Source: an uncultured Clostridium sp. (GTDB lineage Bacteria > Bacillota > Clostridia > Clostridiales > Clostridiaceae). Taken from it: 57,206 nucleotides of DNA. The notes beneath the pieces were generated by a model. That model saw only the letters and a program-made list of their open reading frames with translations. It did no database searches and was not told the origin of the DNA. The stretch is taken from assembly GCA_937927335.1 (NCBI GenBank), contig CALBDU010000090.1, positions 1-57,206 on the forward strand, read 5' to 3'. How positions within the stretch are numbered: the first letter of the stretch is position 1; each line of letters opens with the position of its first letter. Both the position numbers and the translations under genes were made by a program. This document shows positions 7,993-15,631 of this stretch, one piece after another.

Positions 7993-8182
7993 TCCATCTT
8001 AGATAAATTAATTTGGTCTATTTAGTTTTATTTTATGGTTTAATAATACATTATTTTAGCTGGTTTGTCAGCTCTCTAATACGGTTATATTCTCGTAAAA
8101 TTTTGAAAATTCAAATTATTATCCATGCCTTTCGTGGGATATCGTAAAATTGGTTCTATTTCTTAATGTTTTCATTTTTGAT

Positions 8183-8209
8183 TAAAGTATATGAAATATG
8201 ATACGATAA
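8183..8209 (+). promoter_or_regulatory. Sigma-D-like promoter of second flagellin
   Basis: TAAA at 8183-8186, a 15-base spacer, then TACGATAA at 8202-8209, keeping the CGATAA core of the sigma-D -10 element. The spacer length equals that of the major flagellin promoter. It lies 34 bases before the start codon. Confidence 0.75.
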
Positions 8210-8243
8210 TATAGTTGAACGATATTTTTTGGAGTTGATTAAA

Positions 8244-9080
8244 ATGAGACTATCACATAACCTTGCATCCTTAAATATATATAAAAATTATTCTAAATCC
8301 CTTATTGCCCAGTCCAAAGCAATGAAAAACATATCCTCAGGATATAAAATAAGCAGTGCCAAGGATGACCCCAATGTTATTGCCCAAAGTGAAAAGATTA
8401 GAATGCAGATCAGGGGCGCCCAGATGGCCTCTAGGAATACTCAGGATACCATGAGCATGCTGCAGACAGCAGATGGTGCCTTGGACAATATGACATCCAT
8501 GCTTCAAAGGATCAGGGAGCTTACAGTTCAGGCCGGAAATGGTACATATACACCAGAGGATAAAGCTACAATGCAAAACGAAATTGAACAGCTTAAAGCT
8601 GGATACAATGATATAGCAAAAAATACCGAGTTTAATGGGAATAAGCTATTGTCAACAGCTAAAACTACTGAAACCATGGTTGGTCCAAACAGTGATGAAA
8701 AAATAGTAATTCCTTTTTATGATCTTACTTCAGGGAACATCCCATCAATATCACCGGACTCCCTTGAAGATTTGGATGTAACAACCGATATTTCTAAGTC
8801 ACTGGATATTATAGACAAAACTCTGGATTTTGTAACAAAGGTGAGAAGTAAATATGGCGCCCTTGAAAACAGACTGGAATCCACCTACAACAACATGGAT
8901 GAATTATCGGAAAAAATGGAAAATGCGGATAGTCAGCTGGTAGATGCAGATGTGGCAGAAGAGATGATTAATTATTCAAAGGCAAGCATATTATCCCAGG
9001 CAGGTATAGCTATGATGGTACAATCAAATAAATTTCCACAGGAAGTGCTTAATTCCCTGGCCAGTGTGGGACGAAGATAA
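8244..9080 (+). CDS. Second, short flagellin-family protein
   Basis: A 278-residue flagellin homologue. The N-terminal domain reads MRLSHNLASLNIYKNYSKS with ISSGYKISSAKDDPNVIA, and the C-terminal domain ends ILSQAGIAMMVQSNKFPQEVLNSL. The variable surface domain is reduced to about 40 residues (roughly 140-185). It is more divergent from the major flagellin than recent duplicates would be. TTG 8229 is in frame, but ATG 8244 with GGAG nine bases ahead fits the flagellin start. It has its own promoter and terminator and lacks the CsrA hairpins. It could be a minor filament subunit; FlgL (HAP3) is less likely because the LxSG and C-terminal motifs are flagellin-like. Confidence 0.88.
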   Translation: MRLSHNLASLNIYKNYSKSLIAQSKAMKNISSGYKISSAKDDPNVIAQSEKIRMQIRGAQMASRNTQDTMSMLQTADGALDNMTSMLQRIRELTVQAGNGTYTPEDKATMQNEIEQLKAGYNDIAKNTEFNGNKLLSTAKTTETMVGPNSDEKIVIPFYDLTSGNIPSISPDSLEDLDVTTDISKSLDIIDKTLDFVTKVRSKYGALENRLESTYNNMDELSEKMENADSQLVDADVAEEMINYSKASILSQAGIAMMVQSNKFPQEVLNSLASVGRR

Positions 9081-9087
9081 AATAAAG

Positions 9088-9112
9088 CGGTGTAGCGATT
9101 ACACCGTTTTTT
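9088..9112 (+). terminator. Terminator after second flagellin
   Basis: CGGTGTA (9088-9094) pairs with TACACCG (9100-9106) around GCGAT, followed by six T. Confidence 0.92.
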
Positions 9113-9200
9113 ATATGTCTGAAATTATACATATAAAAACAGTTTTTTAATAAAAACATAAAGTGTATTAAAAAATCTTATAAAAATAAGAAATATAATA

Positions 9201-9229
9201 TGGAAAAAAAATAATTATTATTGTATAAT
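9201..9229 (+). promoter_or_regulatory. Candidate sigma-A promoter of the flgB operon
   Basis: A perfect -10 TATAAT at 9224-9229 with TGGAAA at 9201-9206 and a 17-base spacer. The -35 is poor. The flgB ATG follows about 70 bases later. No cyclic di-GMP riboswitch is visible in the leader. Confidence 0.45.
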
Positions 9230-9299
9230 GATTATGCAATCTATAATTTTTAGTTTTTCAGACATAAATTTCAATTTAATTGTTTTGGAGGCGGGCTTT

Positions 9300-9695
9300 A
9301 TGGCAAATGAGGAGATATCTTTAGACAAAAAAGTTTACAATTTGTTAAAAAAAGGACTTGATGCGTCAAGCTTAAGAAGTAAAATATCCGCTAACAATAT
9401 AGCAAATATTAGTACAAAGGGCTATAAGGCACAGTATGTAACCTTTGAGGATTCCCTTAAAAATAGTACGGACAAGCTCAAGCTTACGGACTCAAGGCAC
9501 CTTGACCTAGCTGGCGGCAGCGGAGATATTAAGGTTATAAGAGATAATTCCACCAGCATGAGGGAAGATGGAAATAATGTGGACATAGATAATGAAATGG
9601 TGAATCAGGCGGCCAATACCTTAATGTATGATGCCTTGATTTCACAGGTGAACAACAGATTAACAATAACCAGATACATAATAAACGGAAAATAG
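9300..9695 (+). CDS. flgB: Flagellar basal-body proximal rod protein FlgB
   Basis: The 131-residue product carries the rod-protein signature SLRSKISANNIANISTKGYKAQYVTFED near its N-terminus (split here only by name: SANNIAN followed by STKGYKA), and ends with the conserved helix VNQAANTLMYDALISQVNNR. FlgB is a proximal rod subunit joined to FliE. An in-frame ATG at 9228 would add 24 residues unlike FlgB; ATG 9300 follows GGAGGCGGG and gives the normal length. It heads the early flagellar operon and is followed 21 bases later by flgC. Confidence 0.94.
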   Translation: MANEEISLDKKVYNLLKKGLDASSLRSKISANNIANISTKGYKAQYVTFEDSLKNSTDKLKLTDSRHLDLAGGSGDIKVIRDNSTSMREDGNNVDIDNEMVNQAANTLMYDALISQVNNRLTITRYIINGK

Positions 9696-9716
9696 CACGT
9701 AATTTGGGGGGGAATT

Positions 9717-10151
9717 ATGAATAAGGTTTTTTCCAGCTTAAGAATAAGTGCCAGTGGTCTTTCTGCAGAAAGGCTAAGAATGGATACTATTGCATCAAAC
9801 ATAGCAAATGCAAATACTACCAGGGGTGAGAATGGCGAACCCTATAGAAGAAAGGTTGCTGTTTTTCAGGAAAACCTGAACAGCGAGCTGAATAAAAGCA
9901 CAGGAAAGGTTGAAACTAATTCAATCGGAGTAAGGGCAATAGGCATAGAAAATGATCCATCTGATTTCAGAAGGGTGTATGACCCTACAAATCCTGACGC
10001 AGGGGCAGATGGGTATGTGCTTATGCCTAATGTGAACATATTAAACGAAATGGCGGATATGATGACTGCTACCCGTTCATATGAGGCCAATGTCAATGCT
10101 ATTAGTTCAGAAAAAAGCATGTTTTTAAAAGCTTTAGAAATTGGGAAATAG
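9717..10151 (+). CDS. flgC: Flagellar basal-body proximal rod protein FlgC
   Basis: A 144-residue rod protein with the N-terminal signature SASGLSAERLRMDTIASNIA and the following GEPYRRKVAVFQE, plus the C-terminal rod motif MMTATRSYEANVNAI. It forms the proximal rod of the basal body with FlgB. The ribosome site is an unusual run of G (GGGGGGGAA) just ahead of the ATG. Standard flgB-flgC-fliE order and family length make the call secure. Confidence 0.96.
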   Translation: MNKVFSSLRISASGLSAERLRMDTIASNIANANTTRGENGEPYRRKVAVFQENLNSELNKSTGKVETNSIGVRAIGIENDPSDFRRVYDPTNPDAGADGYVLMPNVNILNEMADMMTATRSYEANVNAISSEKSMFLKALEIGK

Positions 10152-10161
10152 GTGATTTAAT

Positions 10162-10458
10162 ATGAGAATAAATGAATTTACTCCAGATCTTAGCCTCTTT
10201 GATAAAATTGGGGCAAAACAGGAAACTGAAGACCAGAGCAGCAGCTTTGCCGAGCTTTTGAACAATAAGCTTAATGAGGTCAATGATGCTCAGATAAATG
10301 CAGAACAGCTTACAGAAGGCTTCGTTAAGGGTGATGCAACTGATGTACACCAGGTAATGCTGGCAGGTGAAGAAGCAAAAATGTCCCTTGAGCTTGCTGT
10401 GCAGTTAAGAAATAAATTTGTGGAAGCTTATCAAGAAATAAATAGAACACAGATATAG
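10162..10458 (+). CDS. fliE: Flagellar hook-basal body complex protein FliE
   Basis: A 98-residue protein. The C-terminal half contains the FliE pattern GDATDVHQVMLAGEEAKMSL followed by a helix ending YQEINRTQI. FliE links the MS ring to the proximal rod and is the first rod-type export substrate. The N-terminus is variable, as usual. It lies 10 bases after flgC and 17 before fliF. Confidence 0.96.
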   Translation: MRINEFTPDLSLFDKIGAKQETEDQSSSFAELLNNKLNEVNDAQINAEQLTEGFVKGDATDVHQVMLAGEEAKMSLELAVQLRNKFVEAYQEINRTQI

Positions 10459-10475
10459 TAAGGAGTGCCAATTAA

Positions 10476-12056
10476 ATGAATAAGCTCACCGCAATGTTTA
10501 AAAACTTAATAGGAAAATGGAAGGAGTTAAGCAAAAAAAGAAAGATAGCGTTTGCTGTTATTTTTGCTGGAATTTTTGCTGCTCTTCTTTTTACAGGGAT
10601 TTATTTGGGAACTCCTAAATATGAGGTGCTTTTTTCAAATCTGGATTCAACTGATTCGGCAGCAGTATATAACCAGCTAAAGGCTGATAAGGTTAATGCC
10701 AAGGTGGAGGGAAATAATATTCTTGTACCTAAGTCCCAGGTGGACCAGCTCAGGATGCAGATTTTATCAGAAGTAACTATGAGTAATGGCAGCCAGGGGT
10801 TTGAAATATTGGATAAAACCCAGTTTGGAACCACTGATGAGGAAATGAAGATTAATTACCAGAGGGCACTGCAGGGAGAGCTTGAGCGTACTATAAAATC
10901 CTTTCCCCAGATAGACGGAGCAAGGGTTCACCTTGTTATTCCAGACGACACAGCTTTCGTTAAAGATACTAATCCAGGAAGCGCGTCAGTAACCTTAAAG
11001 CTTAAATCTGGACAAAGCTTGAATTCAGAGCAGGTAAGATCCATTATTGCATTGATTTCAGGCGCTGTTAAGAACATACCAAAGGAAAATGTTGAAGTTA
11101 TAGATGACAAGCTTAATCTGCTGTCCCAGGGAGTATTAACAAATACCGGGAACAGCTCTGATTCTCTTACATCTACAGAAAAGCAGCAGCAGTTAAAAAC
11201 CAGCTATGAAAACCAGCTGGAAAAGAAGGTAGCTGCAATGCTGGAGGCTATTTACGGCAAGGACAAGGTGAAGGTAAATATAAATGCGGATCTGGATTTT
11301 GATGCAGTTCAGCAGGATTCCACCACCTACGATCCAAAGTCTGTGGTAGTTAGCGAGCACGTGGCAACCAGCGGTGATGCAGGCTCCACTACCAATGTAT
11401 CCAGGAGTCCTGTAGATAATAATATGACAAATTCTGCCACGAATACCAATACTGCAGTGAGCACAGGAAATGGCAGTACAGATATAACCCGTAATTACGA
11501 TGTTTCCAAGGTGGAACAGAAAACCATAAAGGCTCCGGGATCTGTAAAAAGATTAACTACCTCTATTGCTTTGGATGGTAATATGGATGATGCAACTAAG
11601 AATTCTGTACGAAATTTGGTTATTTCAGCCATTGGCTACAATGACGCCAGAGGCGACTCCATCAGCGTAGAGGGACTGCCCTTCGATACTACAACAAAGG
11701 ATAATGCAAAGAAGGATCTGGATGCTATTAACGCTGCAAATGCAAAAGCACAGAAACAGAAGCTGTATATGTACATAGCCGCAGGTGCGGCAGCCTTGCT
11801 TGTTATTGGTGCAGCAATAATGATGGCAATGAAGAGGAGAAGAAAAGAGGAAGAGGAATTGGAAGGAGAAATAATTCCTAAGGGATTGGATGTTATTATT
11901 GGTGAGGCACAGGAAAAACCATTATTCAAGGATATTAACCTTGAAGTGGAAAATGAAAACACACATATGGAAAATCAAATCAGAAAATATGCCAAGGATA
12001 AACCTGAACAGGTTATAGACATAGTCAAGACATGGCTTGCTGAAGATGAGAGGTGA
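10476..12056 (+). CDS. fliF: Flagellar MS-ring protein FliF
   Basis: The protein has 526 residues. The first membrane segment is at about 26-46, followed by the ring-building domain with YEVLFSNLDSTDSAAVYNQL and TDEEMKINYQRALQGELERT. A Ser/Thr/Asn-rich periplasm-side region follows, then a second membrane segment at about 428-450, and a cytoplasmic tail (about 490-526, with ENQIRKYAKDKPEQV) that binds FliG. FliF polymerises to form the MS ring that houses the export gate. It lies 17 bases after fliE and 5 bases before fliG. The length is typical. Confidence 0.97.
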   Translation: MNKLTAMFKNLIGKWKELSKKRKIAFAVIFAGIFAALLFTGIYLGTPKYEVLFSNLDSTDSAAVYNQLKADKVNAKVEGNNILVPKSQVDQLRMQILSEVTMSNGSQGFEILDKTQFGTTDEEMKINYQRALQGELERTIKSFPQIDGARVHLVIPDDTAFVKDTNPGSASVTLKLKSGQSLNSEQVRSIIALISGAVKNIPKENVEVIDDKLNLLSQGVLTNTGNSSDSLTSTEKQQQLKTSYENQLEKKVAAMLEAIYGKDKVKVNINADLDFDAVQQDSTTYDPKSVVVSEHVATSGDAGSTTNVSRSPVDNNMTNSATNTNTAVSTGNGSTDITRNYDVSKVEQKTIKAPGSVKRLTTSIALDGNMDDATKNSVRNLVISAIGYNDARGDSISVEGLPFDTTTKDNAKKDLDAINAANAKAQKQKLYMYIAAGAAALLVIGAAIMMAMKRRRKEEEELEGEIIPKGLDVIIGEAQEKPLFKDINLEVENENTHMENQIRKYAKDKPEQVIDIVKTWLAEDER

Positions 12057-12061
12057 TTTAA

Positions 12062-13075
12062 TTGGCTAAGGATCAAAAACTTACAGGGGTGCAGAAAACA
12101 GCTATACTTTTAATTACCCTGGGACCGGAGGCATCTGCAGGAATAATAAAAAAGCTTCCGGAAGCTGAAATACAAAAAATTACTTACGAAATCGCCAATA
12201 TATCCTCCGTTAAATATGATCAGAAGCAGGAAATTTTGGATGAGTTTTTAACCTTAAACCAGGCCAAGGAATTCCTTCTGGAAGGTGGAATAGACTACGC
12301 CAGAAATCTTTTATCCAAGGCTCTTGGAACACAGCGGGCAGTGGAAATACTGGATAAGGTCACAGAAGCAACCCAGCAGTTCAGGCCCTTTGCTATAGCC
12401 AGGAAAGCAGATTCCTATCAGCTTTTAAATATAATAAACAATGAACACCCCCAGACCATAGCGCTGATTTTGTGCTATCTGCAGCCGGACAAGGCAGGAC
12501 AGATATTGTCTGCTTTGCCTGATGAAATGCAGACTGATGTAGCCTTTAGAATAGCAAATATGAGCACTACCTCCCCTATGGTGGTTAAGGAAATAGAAAA
12601 GGTGCTGGATGAAAAGCTTTCTACTGTGGTTAAATCCGATATGAAGGTTATTGGAGGAGTTCAGACTATAGTTGATATACTAAACCAGGTGGACAGAACC
12701 ACTGAAAAGAACATCACGGAAGGCCTTGAAAAGGAAGATTCTGAATTGGCTGAAAAGATCAAGGAATCCATGTTTGTATTCGAGGATATCGTTACCTTAG
12801 ATGATGTTTCAATACAAAGAGTTCTCAGAGAGGTGGAAAGCAAGGAGCTGGCACTGGCATTAAAAGGCTGTTCCGAGGATGTGGCGGATGCTATCTACAG
12901 GAACCAGTCAAAGAGGGCTTCTGCAGCATTGAAGGAGGATATCGAATTCCTGGGTCCGGTAAGGCTTATGGATGTGGAAAAATCCCAGCAGAGGATTGTT
13001 GGCATAATAAGAAGACTGGATGAAGCAGGTGAAATTGTAATCTCAAGAGGTGGAGAAGATGCAATCATCGTTTAA
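12062..13075 (+). CDS. fliG: Flagellar motor switch protein FliG
   Basis: A 337-residue protein starting at TTG 12062 behind GAGAGGTG, five bases after fliF. The N-terminal FliF-binding part has LTGVQKTAILLITLGPEAS, the middle has the EHPQTIALILCYL motif, and the C-terminal torque-generating domain contains FEDIVTLDDVSIQRVLREV. FliG forms the top of the C ring and contacts the stator. The 3' end overlaps fliH. Its switch partners FliM and FliN are not encoded in this window. Confidence 0.97.
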   Translation: MAKDQKLTGVQKTAILLITLGPEASAGIIKKLPEAEIQKITYEIANISSVKYDQKQEILDEFLTLNQAKEFLLEGGIDYARNLLSKALGTQRAVEILDKVTEATQQFRPFAIARKADSYQLLNIINNEHPQTIALILCYLQPDKAGQILSALPDEMQTDVAFRIANMSTTSPMVVKEIEKVLDEKLSTVVKSDMKVIGGVQTIVDILNQVDRTTEKNITEGLEKEDSELAEKIKESMFVFEDIVTLDDVSIQRVLREVESKELALALKGCSEDVADAIYRNQSKRASAALKEDIEFLGPVRLMDVEKSQQRIVGIIRRLDEAGEIVISRGGEDAIIV

Positions 13076-13817
13076 AGTAATAAAGAATTCCAATATGTCA
13101 GATGGAAGAAAAGATATAAATACTAGTTTCAGCAAGCAGGAAGCTCATGTTGTACATAATGATACTGTAATATATAAGCCAATGGAAAGCTATGAGAATA
13201 TAGGCAACACCATAATAAACGAAGCAAAGAAAAAATCAGAGCTGATTCTTTCCAGTACCTATCAGGAACTGGAGAAAATGCGAAAGGATGTATATGAGTC
13301 GGCATATAAGGAAGGATACGAGCAGGGTGCCAGAGAGGGCTTGAAAAGGGCTTACGAGGAAGGCTACCGTGAAAATAAGGCAAAGGCTGAGGCTGAAGCC
13401 CAGGCTATGGAAGAAAAAGCGGAAAATCTCCTGCTTTATTCCAGGGAGGAAGTAAATAACTACCTTAAACAAAAGGAAACTGACATTAAAAATCTTATAC
13501 AGAACGCAGTGGAAAACATATTGCGCCAGGAGGTTAAGGATAAGCACAGCATGAACAAGGCTATAACTGAAGTCCTGGAGACCTTCAAGGATTCGAGAAA
13601 CTTTATAATTAAATGCTGCAGCCTGTATGCAGAGGAAATTAGATCAAAGGTGGATTTATGGAAGGAGAAGCTTCCTTTCAACGGCGAGATATATGTTGTA
13701 TGCGATGATTCCCTTTCTGAAGGTACAGCAATAGTAAAAAGGGATAATGGCACTACTGAAATATCCATAGAACAATCCCTGGATAAGCTTAGGGATATCT
13801 TGTTCAGCGAGGAATAA
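13059..13817 (+). CDS. fliH: Flagellar export ATPase regulator FliH
   Basis: A 252-residue hydrophilic protein with a glycine-spaced helix rich in small residues and charges (about 78-112: EGYEQGAREGLKRAYEEGY), the GxxxG-type hallmark of FliH. The C-terminal domain includes LKQKETDIKNLIQNAVE. FliH binds the ATPase FliI and docks it at the export gate. ATG 13059 is preferred over in-frame GTG 13050 because GAGGTGG precedes it at good spacing. The start lies within the end of fliG (17-base overlap). FliI follows five bases later. Confidence 0.9.
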   Translation: MQSSFKVIKNSNMSDGRKDINTSFSKQEAHVVHNDTVIYKPMESYENIGNTIINEAKKKSELILSSTYQELEKMRKDVYESAYKEGYEQGAREGLKRAYEEGYRENKAKAEAEAQAMEEKAENLLLYSREEVNNYLKQKETDIKNLIQNAVENILRQEVKDKHSMNKAITEVLETFKDSRNFIIKCCSLYAEEIRSKVDLWKEKLPFNGEIYVVCDDSLSEGTAIVKRDNGTTEISIEQSLDKLRDILFSEE

Positions 13818-13822
13818 TCCTT

Positions 13823-15130
13823 ATGATAAATATTAATTATGAAAGCCTAAACAAAAAAATTCAGGAAACAACCTTCAGCTATACCGAAGGAGTAGTTAGA
13901 AATGTTATCGGACTAACGATAGAAGCCGAAGGTATTAAAGCCTTTGTTGGCGAAGTGTGCAGTATATATAATGACAAAAATATTCCAGTTACCTGCGAGG
14001 TGGTAGGCTTCAAGGAAGGCCGGGTACTGTTGATGCCTCTGGGGGAGCTTATGGGCATAGCTCCAGGCTGCAGAGTAGTGCCAACAGGCAGGGAACTCAG
14101 TGTTAAATGCTCTGAAGAGCTGTTTGGCAAGGTGCTGGACGGTCTTGGAAATCCAATGAATTCAGATAAAAATTTAAATGGAGCCCTGTATCCGCTGGAT
14201 AGGGAGCCTCCAGACCCGTTAAAGAGAAGAAGGATAGATAAAATAATTCCAACAGGCATAAGGGCCATAGATGGATTTATAACCTGTGGTGAGGGACAGA
14301 GAATAGGCATATTTGCAGGCAGCGGTGTAGGCAAGAGCACTACCTTGGGTATGATTGCAAGATATGCAGAAGCTGATGTTAATGTAATAGCACTTATAGG
14401 CGAACGTGGCAGGGAAGTACTGGATTTCATAGAAAGGGATCTGGGAGAAGAAGGCTTGAAAAAATCCATTATCGTATGTGCCACCTCGGACAAACCGGCT
14501 TTGGTGAGGCTAAAAGGGGCTTTTACAGCTACAGCTATTGCAGAATATTTCAGAGACAAAGGTAAAAAGGTAATACTCATGATGGATTCAGTTACCAGGT
14601 TTGCCATGGCACAGAGAGAAATTGGACTTGCCATAGGGGAACCGCCGGCAACAAAAGGATATACACCTTCCGTATTTGCAAAGCTTCCAAGACTTATGGA
14701 AAGGTCAGGTATGTCCGATAAAGGCTCCATAACAGCTTTTTACACCGTGCTGGTGGATGGTGATGATTTTAATGAACCAATAGCAGATGCCGTGAGAAGC
14801 ATTCTGGATGGCCATATAGTATTGTCAAGGATGCTGGCATCCAAAAATCATTATCCAGCCGTGGATGTACTGAACAGCATCAGCAGACTGATGTCGGAGG
14901 TTGCAGAAAGCAACCATAAAAAAGCCGCCGGCAAGGCAAGGGACCTCCTGTCTGTATACAGGGATTCCGAGGATCTTATAAATATTGGAGCATATGTTAA
15001 AGGCAGCAATCCAAAGCTGGACGATGCCATTAAATATAATGATGCTATAAATTCATTCTTAAAACAGGAAATGGATGAACAGTCCTCCTTCCAGGAAAGC
15101 ATTAACCAGTTGAAGCGTATATGGGAATGA
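13823..15130 (+). CDS. fliI: Flagellum-specific ATPase FliI
   Basis: A 435-residue F1-beta-like ATPase. The Walker A motif GSGVGKS contains K171, and Walker B lies in KVILMMDSVTRFAMAQREIG. The signature GYTPSVFAKLPRLMERSG is also present. It forms the hexamer that energises and primes substrates for type III flagellar export. Length and motif order are those of the family. A copy of a 34-base dispersed repeat lies in the 59-base gap before fliJ. Confidence 0.98.
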   Translation: MININYESLNKKIQETTFSYTEGVVRNVIGLTIEAEGIKAFVGEVCSIYNDKNIPVTCEVVGFKEGRVLLMPLGELMGIAPGCRVVPTGRELSVKCSEELFGKVLDGLGNPMNSDKNLNGALYPLDREPPDPLKRRRIDKIIPTGIRAIDGFITCGEGQRIGIFAGSGVGKSTTLGMIARYAEADVNVIALIGERGREVLDFIERDLGEEGLKKSIIVCATSDKPALVRLKGAFTATAIAEYFRDKGKKVILMMDSVTRFAMAQREIGLAIGEPPATKGYTPSVFAKLPRLMERSGMSDKGSITAFYTVLVDGDDFNEPIADAVRSILDGHIVLSRMLASKNHYPAVDVLNSISRLMSEVAESNHKKAAGKARDLLSVYRDSEDLINIGAYVKGSNPKLDDAIKYNDAINSFLKQEMDEQSSFQESINQLKRIWE

Positions 15131-15138
15131 TATGGTGT

Positions 15139-15172
15139 ACAAGCAGGTGACAGCCACATCAGATATTAGATA
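15139..15172 (+). repeat. 34-base dispersed repeat, copy 1
   Basis: This segment between fliI and fliJ matches the reverse complement of 35515-35548 at 32 of 34 positions; the shared core includes GGTGACAGCCACATCAGA. It fills most of the only sizeable gap in this part of the operon. It has no coding capacity and no strong internal dyad. Confidence 0.8.
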
Positions 15173-15189
15173 AGGAAATAAATGGATAT

Positions 15190-15627
15190 ATGGATAAATA
15201 TAAGTTCAAGCTGGAAAAATTGTTGGATATCAGAAAAGAAAAGGAAGATCTGGCCAAGAAGGAATTTATGGAAGCCCGCAGGGAACAGGCAAAAATTCAA
15301 AATGCCCTGGAGGAGCTTTTAGAAAAACAAAAAAAATATAAAGTCAGCAATGCTCAGGAGACAGTAATTGAAAGAAAAATCAGGAATAATTATCTAACTG
15401 CATTGTCGGGCAACATAAGCTCCGTGCAGGCAGCACTGGAGAAAAAAAACAGGGAAGTGGAAGTAAAAAGGCAGGAAGCCGCAGCAAGGCAGATTGACAG
15501 GAAAACTGTAGAAAAGCTTAAGGAAAAAGGTCTTGAGGCATTTAACAAGGAACAGGAGCATATTGAGCAAAATGCAAATGATGAATTTGCACTTTTTGGA
15601 TATATGAGAAATCATGAAGGGAGGTGA
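15190..15627 (+). CDS. fliJ: Flagellar export protein FliJ
   Basis: A 145-residue, almost wholly coiled-coil protein starting YKFKLEKLLDIRKEKED, the typical FliJ opening. FliJ is the stalk-like partner of FliI and an escort for export chaperones. It lies directly after fliI and overlaps the region upstream of fliK. Low complexity limits sequence evidence, but position, length and the N-terminus are diagnostic. Confidence 0.93.
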   Translation: MDKYKFKLEKLLDIRKEKEDLAKKEFMEARREQAKIQNALEELLEKQKKYKVSNAQETVIERKIRNNYLTALSGNISSVQAALEKKNREVEVKRQEAAARQIDRKTVEKLKEKGLEAFNKEQEHIEQNANDEFALFGYMRNHEGR

Positions 15628-15631
15628 AAAA

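Larger units (their letters stand above)
7778..8182. other. Non-coding stretch with several inverted repeats, no gene seen
   Basis: About 400 bases with no credible reading frame on either strand. It contains an imperfect inverted repeat at 7795-7829, a doubled TGGTTC at 7845-7860, and a set of three nested inverted repeats at 7920-7992, each listed separately or under findings. Nothing matches a riboswitch I know. It may be a decayed insertion or an RNA element lying between the aminotransferase terminator and the second flagellin promoter. Confidence 0.6.

Noticed and set aside
9113..9299. A cyclic-di-GMP riboswitch ahead of flgB, as in C. difficile
   Set aside because: The leader is very AT-rich and shows none of the conserved GEMM-I elements; only a sigma-A-like -10 is visible.
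9228..9299. N-terminal extension of flgB from ATG 9228
   Set aside because: The extra 24 residues are hydrophobic and unlike FlgB, the first ATG overlaps the candidate -10 box, and a good ribosome site precedes ATG 9300.
13879..14730. Long minus-strand open frame (283 codons) opposite fliI
   Set aside because: It is the antisense shadow of fliI, has Ser/Pro/Leu-rich antisense composition and no ribosome site or family motif.
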